Assembly: GCF_030012215.1 (NCBI RefSeq)
Contig: NZ_JASCXX010000002.1
Span: forward strand, 124,001 to 188,000
Source of the DNA: Anaerobaca lacustris
GTDB taxonomy: Bacteria; Planctomycetota; Phycisphaerae; Sedimentisphaerales; Anaerobacaceae
Length of the DNA: 64,000 nt
Direction of reading: 5' to 3'
This document shows positions 8,918 through 17,185 of the stretch, piece after piece (the first letter of the stretch is position 1; the number at the start of each line of letters is the position of its first letter). The notes under the pieces are model-generated. The model searched no databases. It had not been told where the DNA came from and saw only the letters and a list, made by a program, of their open reading frames with translations. The translations under genes and the position numbers were made by a program.

Positions 8918-10405
8918 ATGTGCGAATCGTGTGCAGCGGGCGGTCTCGACCGCCGTGAGTTTCTGGTCGCCGGCGGGGTCCTCGGGGCCGGCGGACTGCT
9001 GTCGATGGCGATGGCCGGCCAGCCGGGCGCGGCCATTCCGGCTCCTTTGGCGAGGCGACCCAAGACGCCGGCCAAGGTCCTCGTCGCCTTCCTCTACCCG
9101 CCGGCCGACGTGGTCAACGAGGGCCGGATGGAGGATTCCTGGCGGACGCACAACTGGTTCACCTGGCCGGGCAATCAGTTCGAGCCCCAGCGGCAGGAGC
9201 GGAAGTTCACCGAGAAGATCCGCGAAATGGCCGAGCGGATCGGGGTCGCCGTTGAGTTCGCGCCGCAGGCGATCTACCAGGAAGCAAAGGTCGCCGCCTT
9301 CATCGAACGCGCCAAGTCGGCCCGGCCCGACGCCGTCCTGATCGTCAACTTCTGGAACACCTTTTCCAAGTGGTCGTTTCAGATGGCGACCGAATCGGCT
9401 CCCACGGCGATCGTCTACCACTCCGTTGGTTCGAACCATCAATTGCCGCCGGATTACCTGCGCAACGCCGAAGGCCTCTACTACATCCACTCCATCGAGA
9501 ACTGGGACGAGATCGAGCGGGGCCTCCGCGCGGTCCATGCGAAGAAGATGCTCGCGCAGAGTCGGCTGCTGCGTGTCTCGGGCAACGTGCCCTCGCCGGC
9601 GCGGGCGCACGAGCCCCGGCTGGACGTCGAGATCGTCGGGGCGCCGGCCGATGAGTTCAACGCGATCTTCGACGCCGTGACCGCCGACGAGGCGCTCGTG
9701 CGCGAGGCGATGGAGATCAAGCGACGGGCCACGCGCGTCGTGGATGTCACGGACGAGTACTTCGTCGAGGCGATGCGGGCCCACCGCGCCGTCGGGCGGA
9801 TCATGGACCGCTACGGCGCCGACGCGATCACGATCGAGTGCCTGTTCCTCAAGCACCGCAAGCCGTGCATCAGCTTCGCGATCCACAACGGCAATCTCAC
9901 CCCCTGCGGCTGCGAGAACCACCTCGACGGCACGCTGACGCTGATGCTCGGCCGCTGGCTGCTCGAACGCGCGGGTTTCCTGCACAACCCCGAATACGAC
10001 ACGAGCGAGAACCGCTACTTTGGCGCCCACTGCACGTGCGCGTGGAAGCTACACGGCCCCGAGGGGCCGTCGCAGGACTACTGGGTCCGGCCGTTCTTCC
10101 ATCAACTGCCTAAGACGGCTGCGCTCGACGTCCAGTGGACGCCCGACGAGCCGGTGATCCTGGCAAAATACCTCACCGGCCAGGACACGCTGTGCTGCTG
10201 GACCGGCCGGGTCGTCGAATCGCCGACCTCGCCGCCGACCGGCGGCTGCGCGACGCGCGTCCTGATGGACGTCGATGGACTCGACGATGTCTGCAAAATG
10301 TACCACGGCCCGCACCCGATCCTGTTCTGCGCCGGCCGCAGCGAGGCGCGGCGGATGAAGGCCTTCGCGAAAATGCATCGTCTGACGCTGCTGGGCAACG
10401 TCTGA
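8918..10405 (+). CDS. Tat-exported sugar isomerase-like protein (L-fucose isomerase-like fold)
   Basis: 495 residues. The N-terminus carries a twin-arginine signal (DRREFLVAGG, residues 11-20) followed by a hydrophobic stretch, so the protein is probably exported folded. The body resembles the L-fucose/L-arabinose isomerase superfamily: an alpha/beta N-terminal part (KVLVAFLYPP, DAVLIVNFWNTF), a central RIMDRYGADAITIECLF segment and a Cys-rich region (LTPCGCENHLDG, HCTCAW). Planctomycete genomes commonly encode such Tat-dependent proteins, but their substrate is not established. Start ATG 8918 is supported by GGGAGG about nine bases upstream. It converges on the DUF1080 gene with only 21 nt between stops. 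Confidence 0.7.
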   Translation: MCESCAAGGLDRREFLVAGGVLGAGGLLSMAMAGQPGAAIPAPLARRPKTPAKVLVAFLYPPADVVNEGRMEDSWRTHNWFTWPGNQFEPQRQERKFTEKIREMAERIGVAVEFAPQAIYQEAKVAAFIERAKSARPDAVLIVNFWNTFSKWSFQMATESAPTAIVYHSVGSNHQLPPDYLRNAEGLYYIHSIENWDEIERGLRAVHAKKMLAQSRLLRVSGNVPSPARAHEPRLDVEIVGAPADEFNAIFDAVTADEALVREAMEIKRRATRVVDVTDEYFVEAMRAHRAVGRIMDRYGADAITIECLFLKHRKPCISFAIHNGNLTPCGCENHLDGTLTLMLGRWLLERAGFLHNPEYDTSENRYFGAHCTCAWKLHGPEGPSQDYWVRPFFHQLPKTAALDVQWTPDEPVILAKYLTGQDTLCCWTGRVVESPTSPPTGGCATRVLMDVDGLDDVCKMYHGPHPILFCAGRSEARRMKAFAKMHRLTLLGNV

Positions 10406-10426
10406 CGCTGGGTCACAGGCGTTCGG

Positions 10427-11731
10427 TTAATCCAGCGGCTTGATGCGGATGTTGCGGAATTCCAGATAATCGCCGTGGCCGCAGAATCCGATGTGGCCGG
10501 TCTTGTTCTTCAGCCCCGGATGGTCGCGCCCGTCGATCGTCTTCGGTGTGCTGGCCTCCTCGATGTTCGCGTCGACGATGGTCGTGCCGTTCAGGTTAAT
10601 CGTGATGTGCGGACCCTTGGCGATTACTTCCTGGGTGTTCCATTCGCCGACCGGCTTCTGATGGCCGCGCCGGGCCGGGACCACGCCGTAGATCGAGCCG
10701 TGATACTGGTACGGCTGGAGATTGGCGTATTTCGGTGCGGTGTCATCCAGAATCTGGAGTTCCATACCCGCGTAGGCCGGGTCGCCCGACAGCGGGGTGC
10801 GAATCCCCAGCCCGTTGTTGGCGCCGGCCGTCAGCTTGAACTCGAAGCGGAAGATGAAGTCGCCGTACTGCTGGGCCGTGTACACGTTGCCCCCGGCCTT
10901 GGCCGGGTCGCAGATCATCCTGCCGTCCTGGGCGTAGTAGCCGGTGGTATTGCCGGTCCAGCCGGTCATGTCGCGGCCGTTGAACAGCGGCTCGAAACCC
11001 GCCAGCCGCTCTTCGGCAGTCAGGATTTCACGGATATAGATATTCCTGAAATAGAGAAAGTTGCCGTGGTTCTGCAGCTCGATCTGGCCGGTGGGGTAGA
11101 TCGGCTTGCTGCGGTCCCAGTGATTCTCCAGGACGACGTTGTCCACGACCAGTTCGTCGTTCAGGTAGACGGTGACCTTCTCGCCGACCATGATGATGCG
11201 AAAGGTGTTCCACTGCCCGACGGGTTTGTCGGCCGCCTTCGAGGGCTTGCTCGGGTTCTTCTGGTTGTTGTACAGGCCGCCCGAGCCGACCTGGGCGCCG
11301 ACGGACTTGAGGGCGGTGTCCCAGATCTGGACCTGGGGCGAGCCGCGCAGGTAGATGCCGCTGTCGCCGCCTTTCTCGATCTTCCAATCGACGAGCATCT
11401 CGAAGTCGGCATAATCCTTGGCGGTGCAGAGGCTGCGGCCCTTGCCGTCGAACGTCAGGACGCCATCGACCACCTTCCAGTGAGCCCGCATGTTCGCGTC
11501 GGCCTCTGCCTGCAACTCGGCGAGCTGCTCCGGCTCCAGTGGCGCGCGCCGGTCGGGGTTGTCGTACGGGCCCTTGAGCAGGCCCTTCCAGCCGGTGAGG
11601 TCCTTGCCGTTGAACAGGGCGGTGAAGCCTTCCGGCGGCTGATTCAGCGTCTGGGCCTGGGCGGCGACGGCCATCGCCAACAGCGAAACGGCGGCCAGAA
11701 CGGCGGCCCGATGGAACGTCTTGCTTCTCAT
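10427..11731 (-). CDS. Secreted protein with two tandem DUF1080 (3-keto-disaccharide hydrolase-type) domains
   Basis: 434 residues. An N-terminal signal peptide (VLAAVSLLAMAVAAQAQ, residues about 13-29) is followed by two copies of the DUF1080 jelly-roll. The first opens with GFTALFNGKDLTGWKG and closes at YFRNIYIREI; the second opens with GFEPLFNGRDMTGWTG and closes at EFRNIRIKPL. DUF1080 folds like a concanavalin/laminarinase lectin and includes 3-keto-disaccharide hydrolases; planctomycetes carry many copies for polysaccharide use. ATG 11731 has AAGGAAG upstream and overlaps the stop of the next gene on this strand as ATGA. Confidence 0.85.
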   Translation of the reverse strand: MRSKTFHRAAVLAAVSLLAMAVAAQAQTLNQPPEGFTALFNGKDLTGWKGLLKGPYDNPDRRAPLEPEQLAELQAEADANMRAHWKVVDGVLTFDGKGRSLCTAKDYADFEMLVDWKIEKGGDSGIYLRGSPQVQIWDTALKSVGAQVGSGGLYNNQKNPSKPSKAADKPVGQWNTFRIIMVGEKVTVYLNDELVVDNVVLENHWDRSKPIYPTGQIELQNHGNFLYFRNIYIREILTAEERLAGFEPLFNGRDMTGWTGNTTGYYAQDGRMICDPAKAGGNVYTAQQYGDFIFRFEFKLTAGANNGLGIRTPLSGDPAYAGMELQILDDTAPKYANLQPYQYHGSIYGVVPARRGHQKPVGEWNTQEVIAKGPHITINLNGTTIVDANIEEASTPKTIDGRDHPGLKNKTGHIGFCGHGDYLEFRNIRIKPLD

Positions 11732-12558
11732 CGCGATTCTTCCTTTCCGATGTGTGACGTGCCCCACGGCGGCCCGGACCCATGCCGCACCGACGCCGCG
11801 GGTGCACAGATACCTATGCCGACGAGTCTATGCCCATCTCGGCATCGCGTCAAGTCCTCAGGGTGGCCGTCGAATTCGGCCCGGTGCACTCGATCCGCCG
11901 GCGTTGGACGGGGCGGCGTCCGGTCCGCGTCGGCTGTCTGGGCGTCGGCGACGGGGGAAATTGGCTTTGTTTCGCACGAAGACTCCTCGGCCGCCGTCTC
12001 GGCCGGCTCCGGGTTGGGTGTCTCGGCCGGCAGGGTGATCGTCCGCAGGCGACGGACCTTCTCCAATTCGCCCACCGTGCGGTACAGGCTGTGCTCGATC
12101 CGCCGCTCGTACATGCCCAGCCGGTCGAGAACGCGGTAGTTGGTGAAGTCCTTGATCGTCACGCGGCCCAGGGCCGTGTCGCGCGGGTCGGGGCCGTCCT
12201 TCGCTCCGCTGTAGTCCGACGCCCGGATGCTCCTGGTCAGGGGGCGGTCGTCTTTGGCGAGCAGCGTGTCGAAGACCTCGGCCTGGAGCCGGTCGGCCCG
12301 CCGTAGCCGCCAGGCCAGACCGACGATCCGCTCGGCCAGGATCGCCTCCATCGCTCCGGCCGGATGGAGTTCCGCCAGCAGCATCGCGCGATACGACTCG
12401 AACTGACCGGGGTCCTCGCCGCTGATCACCGTCTTTTCCGCCAGCAGACCGTGCCGCACCGCATTCTGGGCCACCACCGCCTTGCCCGCCTCCGTCCGCG
12501 GCCCCGTCGATTTCTGCGCGTTCAACCGATTCGCCCGCACCTGCGCTTCCGTAGCCAT
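11728..12558 (-). CDS. Conserved 'ANRxNAQKSTGPRT' family protein, function unknown
   Basis: 276 residues. The N-terminus has the widespread motif ANRLNAQKSTGPRTEAGKAV followed by NAVRHGLLA. A charged helical region continues to about residue 190 (ILAERIVGLAWRLRRADRLQ, YERRIEHSLYRTVGELEKVR). The last 90 residues are low complexity and include ETKPISPVADAQ, encoded by a sequence that in other frames reads as RNKANF, which I recall as a dispersed element in related planctomycetes. ATG 12558 has GGAGGG about seven bases upstream. Its TGA overlaps the ATG of the DUF1080 gene. Function unknown; the repeat-like tail may not be part of the conserved protein. Confidence 0.6.
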   Translation of the reverse strand: MATEAQVRANRLNAQKSTGPRTEAGKAVVAQNAVRHGLLAEKTVISGEDPGQFESYRAMLLAELHPAGAMEAILAERIVGLAWRLRRADRLQAEVFDTLLAKDDRPLTRSIRASDYSGAKDGPDPRDTALGRVTIKDFTNYRVLDRLGMYERRIEHSLYRTVGELEKVRRLRTITLPAETPNPEPAETAAEESSCETKPISPVADAQTADADRTPPRPTPADRVHRAEFDGHPEDLTRCRDGHRLVGIGICAPAASVRHGSGPPWGTSHIGKEESR

Positions 12559-12664
12559 ACCCAACCCTCCACATCTATGATTTACCATCTACCATTTACG
12601 ATTCACTATTTCGTTCTATGACCATATTACTAACACGCTTCTGTTTCCGTCAACAGAAAAAGAG

Positions 12665-12678
12665 CAGGAATTTTCCTG
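12665..12678. repeat. 14-bp palindrome
   Basis: CAGGAATTTTCCTG is a perfect inverted repeat in the AT-richer stretch upstream of the ANRxNAQ gene. It could be an operator or half of a mobile-element end. Confidence 0.4.
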
Positions 12679-12697
12679 TCGGCCGAGGTGGGCGTAA

Positions 12698-12719
12698 CAT
12701 GTTGTGATATAACAACATG
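12698..12719. repeat. 22-bp inverted repeat CATGTTGT-N6-ACAACATG
   Basis: Two perfect 8-bp arms (12698-12705 and 12712-12719) flank GATATA. The size and symmetry suit a dimeric regulator operator or a small hairpin. No regulator gene lies beside it. Confidence 0.45.
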
Positions 12720-13198
12720 CGAGACTCGGAGTGGATGGTGTTTACCCGGCGTTGCCCTCGGCGGCGCGTCCGGCTATGATGGTGCTATGGTAGGGCGAAG
12801 ACATCGTTTCGGCGTTGCGGCAGCGGGAGGCGGGGCTGTGCGGGCGGTATCGCAGGAACGGGGACAGCCACGAATGGCATGACTTGTGGTGGATGAAATG
12901 GAGCATGGGGCGAACACGATCCGGCTTTCATGGGCAGTTCGCGCACTGGCGATCGGCGGAATCTATCTGCTTGCGGGCATATCCCAGGGCCCGGATGCGG
13001 ATTCAAGAACTGGTTCGGAAAGCAAAGGCGAGACGTGCAGGCGATTCGTGTACGAGAACAAACCGCCCCTGATGCGGGATAGACAGATGCCGAACATGGC
13101 AGACAGAGGGGCGATACGAGGCGGGCCAAAGAAGATATCCAAAACGGGGTACGTCCCAGGCGAGTACCTCACTGCGATGCTTGGAAAGGGACAATCAG

Positions 13199-13714
13199 AT
13201 GCACAGACTTGGCAAGTACTTCCTCTCATTAGCAGGCGAGTATCGAGTAGCCTCCGAGTTACTCAGACGCGGACTGAATGCGACGGTGACGTTCGGGAAC
13301 GCAAAATCAGCCGACGTCGTTGCCTATGGCAGAAACCGCCGTGCCACCGTGATCGAAGTGAAGACCTCGCAACAGAAGAATTTTGTCACGGGTTTCTACA
13401 ACAAGTATAGGTTGCCGGAGCAAGAACACCCGGACTTCTGGGTGATGGTGCAGATGACGCGAGATTCTGACGGCGAGCACACGGAGCGGTTCTTCGTCCT
13501 GGCGCATATGGAACTTGCCTCTATCCAAGCCGAGCGCAACCGGGCCTATCATATCAAACGCGGTGACATCAAACCCAGCGAGGCACTGTCTTGGGAACGC
13601 CATTATGAACTCTCCCAAAATGGGGTGGATAACGTCCTCTTGACCGACGTGGAAGCCGTTGAGGATCAGTGGGACAAGATCGTGACATTCTGCGATCAAA
13701 GAGACATCTGTTAG
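13199..13714 (+). CDS. Small PD-(D/E)XK nuclease-fold protein
   Basis: 171 residues. The N-terminal half has the layout of a restriction-endonuclease-like core: helix GKYFLSLAGEYRVASELLRR (acidic residue E), then SADVVAYG (motif D) and ATVIEVKTSQQ (E-x-K). These supply the D, E and K expected of a PD-(D/E)XK active site. The C-terminal half (HPDFWVMVQM, ERFFVLAHMEL) resembles the continuation seen in many small uncharacterised family members. ATG 13199 follows GGAAAGGG by eight bases; the longer frame from TTG 13181 includes the ribosome site and is rejected. It stands alone between planctomycete genes and has a lower-GC, more mixed codon use than neighbours, suggesting transfer. DNA cleavage is inferred from the motif only. 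Confidence 0.7.
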   Translation: MHRLGKYFLSLAGEYRVASELLRRGLNATVTFGNAKSADVVAYGRNRRATVIEVKTSQQKNFVTGFYNKYRLPEQEHPDFWVMVQMTRDSDGEHTERFFVLAHMELASIQAERNRAYHIKRGDIKPSEALSWERHYELSQNGVDNVLLTDVEAVEDQWDKIVTFCDQRDIC

Positions 13715-13744
13715 CCGTATCAATTCAGGTCGGCCAGTTCCTGA

Positions 13745-13762
13745 GGGACAGACCCCTATTTT
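13745..13762. repeat. GGGACAGACCCC-type motif
   Basis: A GGGACAGACCCCTATTTT motif lies between the nuclease-like gene and the addiction component. Similar GGGACNGNCCCC strings are often parts of dispersed REP-like elements. Only one copy was noticed here, so this is a weak call. Confidence 0.25.
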
Positions 13763-13791
13763 GATGGGTACAGAGCAAACGAATCGGGCCC

Positions 13792-14013
13792 TCATTTCGC
13801 CCTGTATTCCGCGAGGACCTCCTCGGCGGAGATGGTGTCGGCCGTGCCGGAGCGATAGGCGCGAAGGCGGGCGGCGATTTCTTTGCGCCAGAGATTGTCG
13901 ATGGCCTCGTCCGGCTTGTCGAGGCTGGTGAGGAGTTGATCGACCAGGGCGGCTCTCTGCACCGGGGGCAGCGCCAGAGCCTCTTTGAGCAAGTCTTTCG
14001 ATTCAGACTTCAT
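13792..14013 (-). CDS. Putative addiction module component (antitoxin-like), orphan
   Basis: 73 residues, typical for the putative addiction-module component family (TIGR02574). The pattern is LLKEALALPPVQRAALVDQL, then LLTSLD, then NLWRKEIAARLRAYRSGTAD and ISAEEVLAEY at the C-terminus. In the family it usually pairs with a RelE/ParE-type toxin just downstream. Here the next downstream sequence is the end of the nuclease-like gene on the other strand, and no toxin frame is seen within a kilobase, so it is an orphan. ATG 14013 has GGAG about eight bases upstream; the longer frame from 14079 has none. Confidence 0.8.
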   Translation of the reverse strand: MKSESKDLLKEALALPPVQRAALVDQLLTSLDKPDEAIDNLWRKEIAARLRAYRSGTADTISAEEVLAEYRAK

Positions 14014-14115
14014 TGCACGTCTCCGAATACACCACTTGACGACCAAGCCGATTGTACCCTGCCGTGGCCGACTCGGCAAGAGGCGAGGGCTGAATCGTTG
14101 CTGGGGTCGGGGTTT

Positions 14116-15936
14116 CTACTTCAAAGCGGCGGGTTCGAAGACGTTGACTTTCTGGATGGAGCCGTCGGGGTTGAATCGCATGGGAGAGAGGCAGGTTTCA
14201 CGTTTGTAGCCGGAGCCGTCCGGGATGGCGAACCGGTGGTAGGCGATGAACCATACGTCCTGGCCGGGGACCTGGACGACGGAATGGTGGCCGGCCCCCT
14301 GGACGATGCCTTCGCCTTTGAGGATCGGGTTCTCGTCGGCCTTCTCGAACGGTCCCATCGGCGAATCGGAGGTGCCGTAGGCGACGCTGTAGCGCGGATC
14401 GCGCGTGTCGTACTCCGACCACATCAGATAATACGTCCCCTTGCGTTTGATCACGAAGGCCCCTTCATTGTAGCCGGGCGGCGTGATGCGTCGAACGCCT
14501 TCGGGGTCGAAGGAGATCATGTCCTCGTTGAGCTTGACGACGTAGCAGTTGCCCTGGCCCCAATAGAGGTAGGCCGAGCCGTCGTTATCGACGAAGACCA
14601 TCGGGTCGATGGCCTGGCCGCGCCATCGGCCGCGCGGCACGAGCGGCTCGCCCAGCGGGTCGATGAACGGGCCGTGGGGCGTGTCGGCGACGGCGACGCC
14701 GATGTTCTGTGCGGCGGACGTATAGAAGTAGTACTTGCCGTTTTTGGTCGCGATGGCGGGCGCCCAGGCGTTGCGGTCGGTCCATTGGACGTCGACGCCC
14801 AGCCGGAGAATCACGCCGTGATTGCGCCAGTGCACGAGGTCCTTGGACGACATGCAACTGAACGACGTGGAGGCCCAGCCTTCGCTGCCGTCGGTGGTCG
14901 GATAGATGTAGTAGGTGTCGCCGAAGACGGCGATGTGCGGGTCGGCGTGATAGCCCGGCAGCACCGGCGGCGGGGGCATCTCGTGCCGTACCGCCCGCAG
15001 CCCGTCGGCGATGTGGCGCGGGATCGCCAGGACCGTCCCGTGCCGCTGGCCGCGCACGGTCGCGACCCGGTCGCTGATGTCCGTCCAGTTCTGCCAATCG
15101 GTCGTGCGCAGGGCGCCGTAGCGGCCTCGCGTGTAATAGTCGATGTACATCACGTAGTCGTCGCCGACCTTCGCGATGGTGGGGCCCTCGGCCCGCGCGA
15201 CGAAGGCCGGCTTCTCGATGAGCGTATACGGCCCGCGCGGATCGGCGGCGGTGGCCACGTGGATCGGTCCCCATACGCCCTTGCCCTGCATGTCACCTTC
15301 CTTGACGATCAGCACGCAGGTGTCCTCGTCGCGGACGAGGGTGGCGTCGATGTGGTCGAAGCCGGGATCGAAGAGCAGGGCGGGCGGGCTGAACGTCTCG
15401 AAGTCCTTCGTCGTGACATAGTACGTGCGGTTGTTCATCCGGTCGGCCGAGACGGTCTGCGGGAAGCGGCCCTCGACGTCGGACGACCATGTGATGATGT
15501 ACTCCTGGCGGGCCGCGTCGTAGAACGTTTCGGGGGCCCAGCAATTCCGCGTCCCCGGCGTCTGTTCCATCAGGGGCAGATACCGCTGGTCCGACCAGTT
15601 CACCAGATCGCGCGAACTGGCGTAGCCGATCCCCTTGTCGTTCCATCCGGTCGTCCAGACCATGTGGAACAGGCCGTCGGGCCCCTGCAGCACGTGCGGA
15701 TCGCGCATCAGCCGGCTGCCGACCGTCGGGGTCAGGAAGACGCCGTCGATCTGCGTCCAGCGGTACCCGTCGTCGCTGACGGCCAGGTGCAGTCCGTCGC
15801 CGTCGCCGCGAAACGAGGTGAACAGATAGACGGTTTCAGTCGCCCGCGCGGTATCCGCATTCGCTGCGCCGGCCAGGAACAGCGCGACGCATCCTGCCCA
15901 AAGAAGACGATCAAGTGTCCTGTCGCATCTGCTCAT
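14116..15936 (-). CDS. Secreted two-module glycoside hydrolase family 43-type protein
   Basis: 606 residues with a signal peptide (LLWAGCVALFLAGAANADT). Two five-bladed propeller modules are in tandem. Module 1 (about 30-310) has the blades but weak catalytic motifs (SRLMRDPHVLQGPDG, NCWAPETFYD). Module 2 (about 320-606) has the GH43 set: YHADPHIAVFGDTYYIY (catalytic Asp), AIDPMVFVDNDGSAYLYWG (pKa-modulating Asp) and NEGAFVIKRKGTYYLMWS (general acid Glu). GH43 enzymes cleave arabinose or xylose linkages; the exact substrate is unknown. ATG 15936 has AAGGAG seven bases upstream. It is monocistronic between an orphan antitoxin and an ABC exporter. Confidence 0.85.
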   Translation of the reverse strand: MSRCDRTLDRLLWAGCVALFLAGAANADTARATETVYLFTSFRGDGDGLHLAVSDDGYRWTQIDGVFLTPTVGSRLMRDPHVLQGPDGLFHMVWTTGWNDKGIGYASSRDLVNWSDQRYLPLMEQTPGTRNCWAPETFYDAARQEYIITWSSDVEGRFPQTVSADRMNNRTYYVTTKDFETFSPPALLFDPGFDHIDATLVRDEDTCVLIVKEGDMQGKGVWGPIHVATAADPRGPYTLIEKPAFVARAEGPTIAKVGDDYVMYIDYYTRGRYGALRTTDWQNWTDISDRVATVRGQRHGTVLAIPRHIADGLRAVRHEMPPPPVLPGYHADPHIAVFGDTYYIYPTTDGSEGWASTSFSCMSSKDLVHWRNHGVILRLGVDVQWTDRNAWAPAIATKNGKYYFYTSAAQNIGVAVADTPHGPFIDPLGEPLVPRGRWRGQAIDPMVFVDNDGSAYLYWGQGNCYVVKLNEDMISFDPEGVRRITPPGYNEGAFVIKRKGTYYLMWSEYDTRDPRYSVAYGTSDSPMGPFEKADENPILKGEGIVQGAGHHSVVQVPGQDVWFIAYHRFAIPDGSGYKRETCLSPMRFNPDGSIQKVNVFEPAALK

Positions 15937-16258
15937 GGTCGGCTCCTTGCACCGGCGTTTGTCGGATGACCGTGCCCCGCGCTGCCGCGAGGCGGTTTTG
16001 CCCCGGCCATCCTATCGCAAGCCCCCGGCCGTGACAAGTCGGTTCGCGGCGTGGTGGACGCCAGGGATCGGGCGCTCTTGCCCGGCCGATAGGGGACTTG
16101 CTGTTCCGGCGGCTGGCGTGCAGGAGAATCTCTGGTGGCTTCTGTGGAGCGGGACGATAGAATGGGCGTCGAAAATACGATCCAAAAGGGGCCTGCGATG
16201 CGTAGTAAGGCAGGACAAGAGAGTGTTTTGGCGATGGGGCCGCGACGGCGGCGATTCG
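15937..16258. other. Divergent intergenic region between GH43 and ABC exporter genes
   Basis: About 320 nt with no convincing gene. A TAGAAT hexamer at 16158-16163 could be a -10 for the ABC genes but has no good -35 at the right distance. It probably holds both divergent promoters. Confidence 0.4.
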
Positions 16259-17185
16259 ATGGCAGTGATTTCAGTCAGTCATATCAGCAAGACGTTCGAT
16301 CGCGTGTGTGCGGTCTGCGATCTGAGCTTTGCGGTCGAGGCGGGGAGCTGTTTCGGTCTGCTCGGTCCGAACGGGGCGGGCAAGACCACGATGATGAAGA
16401 TGATCTACGGCAAGGCCGCCCGCGATAAGAAGTGCAGCGGGGCGATCGAGGTGTTCGGATTCGATCCGGCCCGCGATGAGCTGGCGATCAAGTACCTCTC
16501 CGGGGTGGTGCCGCAGGAGAACAACCTGGACGAGGAACTGAACGTCGTTCAGAACCTGCTGGTCTATGCGAAGTTCTACGGCCTGGCGAGGCGTGTGGCG
16601 AGGGAGCGGATCGAATCGCTTCTGGCGTTTCTGGAGCTGTCGGAGAAGGCTGGGTCGAAGATCCGGGAATTGTCGGGGGGGATGAAGCGGCGGCTGGTGA
16701 TCGCCCGGGCCCTGTTGAACGAGCCGAGGCTGTTGATCCTCGACGAGCCGACGACCGGGCTGGACCCGCAGGTGCGGCATCTGATCTGGGAAAAGCTGCG
16801 GCGGCTGCGCAACGGCGGAACGACCATCCTGCTGACGACGCACTATATGGAAGAGGCGTTTCAGATCTGCGACCGGGTCCTGATCATGGACAAGGGCCGC
16901 AAGGTGATGGAGGACCAGCCGCAGAGGCTCATGGAGCAAAACATCGAGCGGTATGTGCTGGAGGTCTCGCAGGAGCAGGCGGCCGCGGTGATCGGCGGCC
17001 GGGAACTCCCTGCGGCGGTCCGGGCCGATGACGCCCAGGGGATCAGTCGGTTCTACAGCGACGATCTGGACGGTCTGAAGGTCGTCGCCGCCATGCTGGA
17101 CGGCCATCCGTACTACCTGCGCCAGGCGAACCTCGAAGACGTGTTCCTCAAGGCCACCGGGAGGGCGCTCAATGAGAAGCAATGA
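16259..17185 (+). CDS. ABC transporter ATP-binding protein, NodI/DrrA-like
   Basis: 308 residues. Walker A GPNGAGKTT (residues 36-44), Q-loop VVPQENNLDEEL, signature LSGGMKRRL, Walker B LLILDEPTTGLD and switch-histidine segment TTHYMEEA are all intact. The long C-terminal extension after about residue 220 is usual for ABC-2 exporter ATPases. ATG 16259 begins the conserved MAVISVSHISKTFD; the open frame extends upstream to 15935 but that part has no family features. Its end overlaps the permease gene by 14 nt, so the two are translated together and form one exporter. The substrate cannot be told; NodI/NodJ relatives export lipo-oligosaccharides and drugs. Confidence 0.93.
   Translation: MAVISVSHISKTFDRVCAVCDLSFAVEAGSCFGLLGPNGAGKTTMMKMIYGKAARDKKCSGAIEVFGFDPARDELAIKYLSGVVPQENNLDEELNVVQNLLVYAKFYGLARRVARERIESLLAFLELSEKAGSKIRELSGGMKRRLVIARALLNEPRLLILDEPTTGLDPQVRHLIWEKLRRLRNGGTTILLTTHYMEEAFQICDRVLIMDKGRKVMEDQPQRLMEQNIERYVLEVSQEQAAAVIGGRELPAAVRADDAQGISRFYSDDLDGLKVVAAMLDGHPYYLRQANLEDVFLKATGRALNEKQ

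Larger units (their letters stand above)
12559..13198. other. Intergenic region with palindromes, no convincing gene
   Basis: About 640 nt with lower GC near 12575-12720 (ATTTACCATCTACCATTTACG-type runs) and two palindromes. Short open frames on both strands have no recognisable family, no good ribosome site and no agreement with the codon use of neighbours, so none is called. It could hold the decayed remains of a mobile element. Confidence 0.5.

Noticed and set aside
10475-12139. 554-residue + strand frame
   Set aside because: Runs antisense through the DUF1080 and ANRxNAQ genes and has no recognisable domain.
12886-13410. 174-residue + strand frame before the nuclease-like gene
   Set aside because: Overlaps the nuclease-like gene in another frame, no ribosome site, no family resemblance, mixed composition.
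13936-15969. 677-residue + strand frame
   Set aside because: Longer than the GH43 gene it overlaps but antisense to it; GH43 catalytic motifs decide the strand.
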